Assembly (NCBI RefSeq): GCF_042676385.1 | Contig: NZ_JBHTHA010000023.1 | Coordinates: 1 to 64,000, forward strand | Reading direction: 5' to 3' | Source of the DNA: Paenibacillus_E sp042676385 | Lineage (GTDB): Bacteria; Bacillota; Bacilli; Paenibacillales; NBRC-103111 | Length of the DNA: 64,000 nucleotides | Shown here: in pieces, positions 24,962 to 34,700 of the stretch | How the letters are laid out: every line of letters begins with the position of its first letter | Numbering within the stretch: position 1 is the stretch's first letter | Program-made: the position numbers and the translations under genes | The notes under the pieces: generated by a model | Database searches by the model: none | Seen by the model: the letters and a program-made list of their open reading frames with translations, nothing else | What the model was told of the DNA's origin: nothing

Positions 24962-26488
24962 ATGAACAACAAGCTGCCTGCCGCATTTACAGAGAAAATG
25001 AGCGATCTGCTGGGCAGAGACGAGTTTGAATTATTTATGGATTCTTATGATGAGCCGCGCGTTTTTGGTTTGCGTGTGAATTCGAGTAAGATTGGGGTTC
25101 AAGCGTTTTTGGCAAAAAGCCCTTTTGCCCTGAGTCCAGTACCATGGGCTTCGGAAGGGTTTTATTATGAAGATGGCGAGAGGCCGGGCAAACATCCTTA
25201 TTATCACGCGGGTCTGTACTATATTCAAGAACCTAGTGCCATGGCGCCGGTCGAGCTATTGCATGTACAGCCGGGAGAAAAAGTGCTCGATCTATGTGCT
25301 GCGCCGGGCGGAAAGTCAACACAAATTGCAGCTAAACTTCAAGGCGAAGGCATGTTAGTCGTGAATGACAACCACTCTGACCGAGTGAAGGCGCTTGTCA
25401 AAAATCTCGAGTTATTCGGTGTTCGAAATGCAGTGGTATTGAATGAAAAGCCGGAGCGGATGATGGCTGTTTTCCAGAGCTATTTCGATAAAATATTAAT
25501 AGATGCCCCTTGTTCGGGGGAAGGCATGTTCCGTAAGGAAGAGGATATGATGTCGCAATGGCAGCGCCATTCGGTGACAGAGTGCTCCATCATGCAGCGG
25601 GAGCTGCTTGGACAAGCTGCGCATATGCTGGCACCAGGCGGAACGATGGTGTATTCAACCTGCACCTTCTCGCCGGAGGAAAATGAAGCGCAGATTGCCG
25701 GATTTTTGGATCAGCATCCGGACTTTGAAGTGGTGAGGGTTGAAGGTTTCGCAGAAGGACGTCCGGATTGGGTACGGGCGCCATATTGTGCTGAGGGCGC
25801 TTATTCGGAGCGGGCTTTGGAAGCTGTCGCCGGCACGGCTCGGCTTTGGCCTCACCGATTGAAGGGTGAGGGGCATTTTGTCGCTGTGATACGGCGGAGT
25901 GGTGGGCGTGATGTAGTGAGAGAAACCGATCGAGGAGCGGGGAAAGCAGCCGACTTTGTGTCGGCTGCGGTGGAAGGGAAGCGCAGCGGTCGTGAGGCGC
26001 TGCGGCGGGGCGGCCGCGCGGATGCTTCGCGCGCGGCTGTAAATCTGGAGCCGCTGCTGGCGTTCGCGGGCGAGCTGCTGCGCAGCGAGCCCTTCGCCGC
26101 CGGGCGGCTCGTATGCTACGGCGACCACGCGTATGCGTCGCCGGCGGGTTTGCCCGAGCTGCACGGACTGAAAGTCGTGCGGCCGGGCTGGTACATCGGC
26201 GCGCTGCACCGCGGCCGATTCGAGCCGTCCCATGCGCTAGCCATGGGACTGCGGATGGGAGAAGCCAAGCGAGTTTTGAGCTTGGCTTTGAGCGACGGGC
26301 GAGCCCTTCGGTACCTGAAGGGCGAGACGCTTGAGGTCGCGGAGAGTGAAATTCTCCGCGACTCGAAAGAGACACAGGCAGCCAAAGGCTACTGCCTGGT
26401 CTGCATTGACGACCATCCCGTCGGCTGGGGCAAGTGGCACGACGGGATGCTGAAAAACGAATACCCCCCCGGTTGGAGGTGGACTTAA
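24962..26488 (+). CDS. RsmF-type 16S rRNA (cytosine-C5) methyltransferase
   Basis: A 508-aa NOL1/NOP2/Sun-family enzyme. The SAM site is LDLCAAPGGKSTQIA, IDAPCSGEGMFRKEE carries the PCS motif Cys, and YSTCTFSPEENE carries the nucleophile Cys. The C-terminal half contains an RsmF-like RNA-binding region ending GWGKWHDGMLKNEYPPGWRW. About 25920-26240 is much richer in G+C than the flanks and codes for an Arg/Ala/Gly-rich linker. A second paralogue is at 42916-44307. The start ATG 24962 is close to GGAAAGGG. It is followed after 5 nt by a pseudouridine synthase gene, making a two-gene rRNA modification operon. The exact target cytosine is not inferable. Confidence 0.88.
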   Translation: MNNKLPAAFTEKMSDLLGRDEFELFMDSYDEPRVFGLRVNSSKIGVQAFLAKSPFALSPVPWASEGFYYEDGERPGKHPYYHAGLYYIQEPSAMAPVELLHVQPGEKVLDLCAAPGGKSTQIAAKLQGEGMLVVNDNHSDRVKALVKNLELFGVRNAVVLNEKPERMMAVFQSYFDKILIDAPCSGEGMFRKEEDMMSQWQRHSVTECSIMQRELLGQAAHMLAPGGTMVYSTCTFSPEENEAQIAGFLDQHPDFEVVRVEGFAEGRPDWVRAPYCAEGAYSERALEAVAGTARLWPHRLKGEGHFVAVIRRSGGRDVVRETDRGAGKAADFVSAAVEGKRSGREALRRGGRADASRAAVNLEPLLAFAGELLRSEPFAAGRLVCYGDHAYASPAGLPELHGLKVVRPGWYIGALHRGRFEPSHALAMGLRMGEAKRVLSLALSDGRALRYLKGETLEVAESEILRDSKETQAAKGYCLVCIDDHPVGWGKWHDGMLKNEYPPGWRWT

Positions 26489-26493
26489 CCTTT

Positions 26494-27249
26494 ATGAAAC
26501 AAACACAGCGGCTCGATAAAATACTCGCCCACATGGGTATCGGCACGCGTTCTGAACTCAAACGCCTTACTAAAGCTGGGGCGATTGTCGTCAACAGCGT
26601 GAAAGTGAAAGATAGCGGGATGCAGGTTAATCCCGATAAGGACCAGATCGTGGTCAACGGGGAACCGGTTGTTTATCGTGAGTTCGTCTACCTGATGATG
26701 AACAAACCACAGGGTGTTGTATCTGCAACCGAAGACAACCGTGACCGTACAGTCGTGGATCTGTTGGATGCTACATACGCACCGTTCGAGGTGTTTCCGG
26801 TTGGTCGGTTGGATAAGGATACCGAAGGATTGCTTTTGCTAACAAATGACGGTAAATTGGCTCATAATTTGCTCTCCCCACGCAAGCATGTCCCCAAAAG
26901 CTACTTCGCCAAAGTGGAATGGGAGGTTGAGGAGGTGGATAAGGAAGCCTTTGCTCAAGGAGTCACTTTGGATGACGGATACGAGACGCTTCCGGGGATA
27001 TTGAACATTTTGAAAGTCGGAAGTGAGTCGGCGGGCCAGCTATCAGAAATCGAACTCACCATTATGGAAGGCAAATTTCATCAGGTCAAACGTATGTTCC
27101 AAGCAGTAGGTAAAAAGGTAGTGTACCTAAAACGCATTTCCATGGGACCGCTGCAATTGGATGAAAGCTTGCGCCTAGGCCAATCGAGAGAATTGACCGA
27201 AGAGGAGCTCTTAACCCTCCGTAATGCCCATGAAACCATGGAAAATTAA
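26494..27249 (+). CDS. 16S rRNA pseudouridine synthase, RsuA family
   Basis: About 251 aa. An N-terminal S4 RNA-binding domain (QRLDKILAHMGIGTRSELKR) precedes the RsuA catalytic core with active Asp in GRLDKDTEGLLLLTNDG, and FHQVKRMFQAVGKKV near the C-terminus. The start is ATG 26494 behind TTGGAGGTGG; upstream in-frame codons lie inside the methyltransferase gene. Coupled with that gene, it modifies the same ribosomal subunit. Confidence 0.88.
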   Translation: MKQTQRLDKILAHMGIGTRSELKRLTKAGAIVVNSVKVKDSGMQVNPDKDQIVVNGEPVVYREFVYLMMNKPQGVVSATEDNRDRTVVDLLDATYAPFEVFPVGRLDKDTEGLLLLTNDGKLAHNLLSPRKHVPKSYFAKVEWEVEEVDKEAFAQGVTLDDGYETLPGILNILKVGSESAGQLSEIELTIMEGKFHQVKRMFQAVGKKVVYLKRISMGPLQLDESLRLGQSRELTEEELLTLRNAHETMEN

Positions 27250-27319
27250 ACTAGGTATTGATCAATCTACCAGTTTGTGGTATTTTAACTGAAGAAGAAT
27301 ATTGTGTGCGTGCGGAAGA

Positions 27320-27371
27320 ACCGCCCATGCTGTCGCTAAAGTAATATTGGCGATCGCTGGGTGGTTTTTTT
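27320..27371 (+). terminator. Terminator after the pseudouridine synthase gene
   Basis: ACCGCCCA (27320-27327) pairs with TGGGTGGT (27358-27365), with an inner GTCGC/GCGAT pair, followed by TTTTTTT. Confidence 0.8.
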
Positions 27372-27582
27372 GCTTTATTTTTGTCAGATTATGGATTTAA
27401 AAAGGTAGACGTTTACAGAAATGTTATGTCATACTACCGATATGATAGAAGCCACATTTTGGATGGATTAAAGAAGCGAAATTCTGAGGTAAGATTTCTA
27501 TTTATTTATAAAGGGAGAGTTATATCAAAACGAGGTACACTTTTTTCAAAGACTAAGGATCAACATAGGGGAGGATTTTTTT
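27372..27582 (+). other. AT-rich leader of the SLH gene
   Basis: No gene is supported here. The stretch is AT-rich and holds the leader and ribosome binding site (GGGGAGGA) of the SLH gene. A TATGAT at 27441-27446 could be a -10 but lacks a -35. A 91-codon frame starting at 27381 runs into the SLH gene in another phase and has no ribosome binding site. Confidence 0.5.
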
Positions 27583-28764
27583 ATGAAAAAGAAATTAGCG
27601 GTTTTTTCAACTGCATTGATGATTTTGACCTGCAACGCCATTCCAACTATGGCTAATGACAATGCATCAGCTTTTGCTGATCTTAGAGATCACTGGGCGA
27701 AAAATTCTGTAGCAACTGCTATTTCTAAGAAATACGTTGATGGGTATGGCGACGGAACATTTAGACCAGAGAATTTCGTCAGTGTCGCGGAGTTCATCAA
27801 AATGGTAGTCACCGCGACTCAGCTTCCTGTTCTCGGTAATACGGAAGGCAGAGAGTGGTATGTTCCTTATGTTAAAGCTGCAGTTGAGAAGGGAATCGTG
27901 CGAGAGGACTCGATCAATACTGATATGATAAATAAGCCAATTTCCAGGCTTGAGATGTCCAAAATTGCAGTTAGAGCAACTGATCCTACGCTGCAGCAAA
28001 AATACGTTAGCATTAATGATCAAGGGGCAATGTTCACAGCTGCAAGTAAGGGGCTGATTCAAGGACTTGCAAATGGTGAATTGGCTCCGGATGGAAGTAC
28101 TACCCGTGCCCAATCTGTAACTATTATCGAACGCATTCTTAGCTTGAATAGTGGCGAAAAGCTGGAAATAGATAAGTTGGCCATTTCTAACGCAGAACTT
28201 AAATTTAAGCGCACGAATATGTTTTCCATGATTCCAGTATTTGGCGGGAAGCAAGGGGTAGGGTACGAATGGACTCCGGAAAAGCTGGTACTGGAAACGG
28301 CTGACGGCAAATTTAAAGGCGAGATTGACCAGGTTATTGCTATTGATATGGCTAATCCAGACGATCCTAATCGGGAGTTGCTAGGGGATATTAATGAACT
28401 ACATTGGTATCCACAAGGCCATAAAGGAGATATGCCTTTGGTGAAAGACTACCCAGATAGCTATGTCATTTTGGTGAAAAGTCACGTTGACTACAACAAA
28501 GATACCCAAGCATATGCTGAAAATTTTGGTGTAGGTTTTTCGATTTATGGCTTTAAAAGTCCTGATCCTGCAGCATTAGCGGACGGCACTCTAAATACAC
28601 TAGCGCAAGTGTTCAAGACTAAACGTGGAGATATGGGTGCTTTTATCCTACCCAAAAAAGGTTACACAGTACCTAACGGTATTTCTATCAAACTGAACGC
28701 CCCTGCAAGACCACCAGTAGATAATTCAACACGCACAATAACCACAGTATGGGTGGAAAAGTAG
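27583..28764 (+). CDS. Secreted SLH-domain surface protein
   Basis: A 393-aa exported protein. The signal peptide ends near TMANDNA. Three SLH modules cover about residues 28-190: ADLRDHWAKNSVATAISKKY with GYGDGTFRPENFVS, YVPYVKAAVEKGIV, and FTAASKGLIQGL with LAPDGSTTRAQS. SLH modules bind pyruvylated secondary cell-wall polysaccharide. The C-terminal 200 residues (KFKRTNMFSMIPVFGGK onward) match no family I know. It starts behind GGGGAGGA and is followed after 34 nt by the giant secreted gene, so the pair are probably co-expressed. Confidence 0.87.
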   Translation: MKKKLAVFSTALMILTCNAIPTMANDNASAFADLRDHWAKNSVATAISKKYVDGYGDGTFRPENFVSVAEFIKMVVTATQLPVLGNTEGREWYVPYVKAAVEKGIVREDSINTDMINKPISRLEMSKIAVRATDPTLQQKYVSINDQGAMFTAASKGLIQGLANGELAPDGSTTRAQSVTIIERILSLNSGEKLEIDKLAISNAELKFKRTNMFSMIPVFGGKQGVGYEWTPEKLVLETADGKFKGEIDQVIAIDMANPDDPNRELLGDINELHWYPQGHKGDMPLVKDYPDSYVILVKSHVDYNKDTQAYAENFGVGFSIYGFKSPDPAALADGTLNTLAQVFKTKRGDMGAFILPKKGYTVPNGISIKLNAPARPPVDNSTRTITTVWVEK

Positions 28765-28798
28765 TAAGGTTTGGGTTCAAAAGGGGAGGTGATCAGTT

Positions 28799-31700
28799 TT
28801 GCGCTTAAATAAGACCAGAAAACGTGCGAGATTGATAAGTGTAATCATGCTCATCGTAATGTTTTTCAATTCTCCATCCACACTGGTTTTTGGCGAAGCA
28901 CTCATTAAAGCTTTTGCGGCAACTCCGGTTTCTATAACGACACCACTGAGTTTTAGTTATGGAGGGGCCAGTTTGGTCGGGGATAAATACTATTCAACCA
29001 GTAGCTACTTATCTGGGGGGAGTATCAACGTAACAGTTCCATCGGGTAAAGTCATTAGTAAAATTATTCATGGTTCCCAGGACATTACGCCACCAGCTGC
29101 AGTTGGTAGGAATAGTTATTTCGGACTTGTAAATGACATTAACGGTTCTTCCCAGGACGTAGTTTCAATTGGAAATGCTGCAGGAACGCAAGGGTACTAT
29201 GCGTGGTATCGTTATATGCCCGGTGGATCCCAAGGGCGAAACTGGTACGCTGATGTGCCGGATAAGAACGGAAACATTGTGAAGATAAGCTGCGGACCGG
29301 ATAATTTTGGACCTGCGACCTACAGAAATATTTCAAGTGCTTCCACGGAATCGATCAATGGATATTCGATGCCTACACTTCCCGGTTGTTCAACAACGGA
29401 TTCTAATTTTTCGCAATTAAGAGCATTAAGTCTGGGAGCAACGAAAGATCAGCCCTTTACTACATCCGCTGGCGTAAATATTCCTGACTCTGCAGTGACT
29501 AATGTAGTCGCAACCTCTGCACAAATAAATACAGATTTGAAACAACCAATACCTGGACCAGATAGTTATCATAGCGGTTATCCGCGACCAGAAATTATCT
29601 CAGGAATTGGAGTCACACCAAATACTAATGATGCTGGACAGTATAGGGTGTATTTTCAGCAGAGGTTTACTGATTTCGATAGTGCCAACGATTCGTCAAG
29701 AGAACTAGGAAATCCACCAAACGGCGCTAAAGTGATCGTTTACTACGCAGCTTTCGTTGTTGATCTGGCCGGGAAAACCTATCAGTACGACAATCAAGTA
29801 ACTGTGCAGTATGAAACTCCGCCGAACGCACCGAACCTTGTTGTAGGGGCGGTGACAGCTCCATCATGCGTAGAAGTAAACAAGGCTACATCTTTTTCAT
29901 TTTCGTTTTCAAACACAGGTGGAGCAGATATCACGACACCATTTCAAGCTAAAGTCGTCATTGACGGATCCACATTTCAGACCTATGACTACACTGGACT
30001 TGCAGCTGGTGGAAGTAAAACCGAAACATTCAGCAAAACGTTCGGAGGGACTTCCAGCTATAATGTAGCGGTATTCGTGGATACTGTCACAGGAGAAAGC
30101 AACACAGGCGATAATAACAAATCGGTGACTGTAACTCCGCAAGCCAGCTGTGCGGCTACACCGATTCCGGAAGTCGTAACGGGCGATTTCAATATTGAAA
30201 AGTTAACGATGCCCTACGGTGATAGCAACACCATGTTTCCGGTTGGTGTTTCCGTAACTGGTACGAGCAGCGGTACAACCTGTGCAATTAGCCAATTCGG
30301 CTTTATCTTCGAGCAAGACGGCATTATTCGTGATTATGTTGGTCCGGCATCATTTTCTAGTACCCAAGGCTTCTCCGGACCTCCGTATCCTGGGGGGATG
30401 GGCGAAGGAAGTGTAAATGTAAAGATGAAAATTGTGACGACTTGCGGAACGACAAAGGTTGTCGGACCTAAGAGTTTCACGATTACAGTTGCGGCAAATA
30501 ATAATCCACCTTTTGGATCTCCAGGATGGTTTGCGAGGGGCAACACGAATAACTATCCTGCCATCGATGAGGTTGTCGTAGATAACTACATCGATCTTGG
30601 TATCATCAAAGATAAATCGAAGACCCCAGAAGAACCTTACGATCCGGAAGGCGATGGATTCTTCCCGACGTGGGATTTTGCCGGAAGCTCTGACCCTTGG
30701 ATTCAGAATTTGGGAGATAAGAAGAACGGCTATGGATTCTATGAACACGACGAAAGGTTCAGCAATATCAAGGCTGATGTCTTAGGCCCACACACTGTTA
30801 AAATGAAACTGACGGATACAAGAGGCGCACAAAGCAGCTGGCGATCTGCGACAATCAATGTCGTGAAACCGAATCCGATAGCCGCTTGTGACGCACCGGC
30901 ACAAATGAAGTCGAACCGACCATTAGCGCCTTCAGCCATCAATGCCGACAAGAGCCGCAGCCCAATGGGCCGGACAATCGATCACTCGAAAGATGAGTGG
31001 ACGAACAAGCAATCGACGTACACGAACAACACCGGCAGCGATATCACAGTCACAGTAACCTTGAACAAAGTTTATGACTCCGCTGGCTTGGCTTCTGAAA
31101 ATTCAAGCAGCTGTAACATCGTTGTTCATCCGGATTACCCGCCAATCGCCAAGATCAACGCCCCGACATTGGGGATCCGAGGCGAGGACTTTGACGTGCT
31201 GAACGAATCTTACAGCCCGGACGGCGACAATCTGACGCAAACGATCTGGTACGTCAGATACGACGCAAACAATGATGGAGTTTTCGATGATGCGACAGAG
31301 CCATGGACGGTTGTTACTGGAACGCTATCGAAATATGTGTTCCATCCTACGAAAGTCGGGAAGTACAAATTCAAGCTGCGCGCCATTGAAGAATACGGCG
31401 CTTGGGCCGAAGCCGAATCCGGCGTGATGGACGTAATCAACCAAGCTCCGGAAGTCAGTTTCGATCTTTCGGGGAACAGTCCAAATCCGGATCCGAACCC
31501 GCCGCAGCTTTACAAAGCTTCGGATGTGCTGAAACTATGGACGCTATTTGCAACAAATACCAATAGTGTTCTGAGCAAATCTCCGACCTACAACTGGCAG
31601 AATGAAAACGAAGGGCTACTGTCCGGCGCTGGTAAAGGGAAGGAAAGGCAGTACATCGGGGCAAATCGAATTTCAACGCCATACGGATTTGGGGGAGCAA

Positions 31701-34700
31701 CGGCCTACAGTTCACCGTTCAATGATAACGGCTTTGGTAAGAACGGTGTTTCGATCTATAAGGCAATGACATCCCCGAATCCAGGTTATTCACAGCCTTT
31801 GTTGATTCCTGGTCCAGATGGCCAGCCAACAACGTATGTTGGTGGGGGAACACCCATTGAAACCGATAAAGTCCATCTTTATTTTCAATTAGGGGATTAC
31901 TCTTCTAGCTACTCATCCGGTAGTACATTCTATGCTTTGAATAAGAATAAGATTGGCCGATATCAGCTAGACCTTGTATGGTCAACTGGTTGTAGTGGAT
32001 GTTTCTCTTCGGGAACGTATACCCACAGATGGCTTGACGGAAATCCTTATGATTATACGCTCAATTATAAGAATATCCCATCAAGCCTAGTCACAGTGAA
32101 AACTATACCTCATTACACTAATCAAACGCAGGATTACACCATGAATATGTCAGAGGCAATAGAGTACGGAACCGTAAAATTTGTTTATGCAGAGAAAACG
32201 GTATACATGCTGTTCACGAAGGATACACCAACCAAACAAATCTACGATACATCGGGGGATAGGGATAAAACGTACACGCAGTGGACTTATAATTCAATGG
32301 CGTGTTCGTTCAAGGCACTAGATGGTTCATTAATCGGCTGCTTTGATGTTCCTGGTACAAATGGAAGTTACACCATTACCTTAAAAGATAGGATTGCCAA
32401 AAATGATCATCTTCTATTTTTGTTTGATAGTGATGGTTATTATAGCTCGAACGGTTATTTTGGTAATAGTTTTTCAGAAGTTGATCAATACGGAAACGTT
32501 GTTAACACTGGCACAATTACTGGGAATAATCCTTGGATTCCAATGACGTATGAGGCCAAGACGACTTATTGGCCATCAACTAATCCGGCAAGCTATAGTC
32601 CTCCCCGATATGTCAATACCTCTTGCAGCTTTAATCAGTCTGGAGGTACACCGTATAAAGATCGGGATGGAAACACGTATTTTTATGAAGAAAAAGTATG
32701 CCAAGCCCCTGATGGAAGTGCAATGCGAGGTTATACAGAGTGGAATATGAGAGCTTACCCGGAATTAGGGTTAGGGATCTACGTGGCTAAGTATGACAAG
32801 GATTATAAAATCGTTTGGAGAGCTAGAACTGGAGGAAACGCCTTATATTTTAGTGCTGCTTGGAACTATGATTGGTCCGATAACATTAATACAATGATTG
32901 TCAATCCACTAAATAACACAATCGTCACCAAAACGCTCTATACGGTCGGTGGCTCATACGGAGATAGCAGAACCATCGTCAATAACACCATCGATATGAC
33001 AACAGGAGCAGTTTGGGGATGGGGCGGTCCGGTAGTTAGTGGGATGTCAACTGCCATGCACGTCGATGGGGCGGGTAATTATGTTGGTGGAGGAAATTGC
33101 CCTTCCAACATCTATAACCAATGTGCTGATTTTAGCACTGGTGCGAATCGGACTCTTTCAGGAACTGTCGGATTTGTGTCCGGTGCAACTGAAACTGTAA
33201 ATCAAAAAGGATTCTCTGAATACATGGGTGATGGATTGCTTCTGAGTGCGTGGATGTATCGTAGCTGGGTTACGGGTGGAGGTAACCCACCATACGGAGA
33301 AACCGTATATTGGATCGACAAGGGGCCGGTAGCAGAAGCCCCAGCCGTTACGCCAAGATATCAATACGGACAATTCTTGTCCGGCCCTACAGCCTCAGAT
33401 GCAGACATCATGTTCAACTTCAAAACCGATCAAGTGAAAATCGATACGGAGCTTTTCGGATTCTCGTTCCGAATGCAGGATGGTATGAACCGTTACGCCT
33501 TGGAGTTCGATGGTGTTAATGCTTACCTTGCCGAGTACGTTAATGGTGTAAGGACTGTCATTTCAACTTCTGCATACAACATCCAGGACAGCAAGAGCTA
33601 CAGCGTGAAGATCCGGACGGTCGGAAACACGATGAACGTCTGGATCAACAAGGTAAACTACTTTGCTGATATCGTAGACAATACTTATGCAGTAAGAGGC
33701 AAGTTCGGGCCATTCACGAATAAGTCTTTCGTGAATTTCTCAGCAATGACGATGAAGCCATACGCCGAAGCTGATCTCTGGAATGCAGATTATGCAATCA
33801 TGGATGAACAAACCGGAAAAGCGGATCTAAAGTACGATAACGTCATTTTCGATGATCCGGAGAAAGACCCGATGGCTGGTTCATTCAGCTGGAATTACGT
33901 TCACACGCCAATGTTTATCGATAATGGCGGCGTTTCTCCACTGAGCGGCAAAAGCTTCACATCGGGGCAACCGACATTTGACCGGGTAGGGAAGTGGGAT
34001 GTTTCACTGAAAGCAAAAGACGACCCATATCCGATTCCGAAGTATAAATACCCGGACATGACCTTTGATGCGTACAGGAAAAATTCTAATTCTTTCAAGA
34101 AGAGCATTATTGTCCATCGTCGTCCGGTCGCTCAATTCAGTCTAGTTATGAACTCAGACGGATCCGTAAGCTGGACTGACACTAGTTACGACCCCGATAG
34201 GTACAATGTTCCGACCGGGCATATTGAACCGGGATATGAAACGAGCAGAGGAATTGTAGAAAGAAAATATTGGTTCATTGCTCCGGATGGAACAATGTCT
34301 GAAACGAAATTGGACAGGATTACCGATTCGGGTACGTACACCGTTGGATTGCAAGTCAAAGACGAATTTGGCGCGTGGTCATGGCAGGAAACGAATACGC
34401 TCGATGTCGGTTTAAAACCAAACAACCCGCCGAAGGCAGTTTTGACTTTCCCTACAGGATCCAAAGACACTCCTGATTATTTGCCTGTAGGATCTAAACC
34501 GACGATTACATGGAACCAAACGGATATCGACCCAGACACTACGTACACAGGATATGAGGTATTTATCAGCCAGCTGACAAAGAATTGGATGGGGCAAGAT
34601 ATTGAGTATGAAGGATATGGATCGGGGATTAAATCATTTAATACCAAAGCTGAGATGTACAGTTACTTGGCTACTATCGTGGGAGATGTAAATTCAAAGT

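Noticed and set aside
25590..26657. 355-codon minus-strand ORF opposite the rRNA methyltransferase
   Set aside because: An antisense shadow of a GC-rich coding region; Arg/Pro/Ser-rich, no ribosome binding site.
27320..27582. Cyclic di-GMP riboswitch before the SLH gene
   Set aside because: No GEMM core motifs; the structured part is explained by the terminator of the upstream gene.
27381..27656. 91-codon ORF upstream of and overlapping the SLH gene
   Set aside because: It runs into the SLH gene in another frame and lacks a ribosome binding site.
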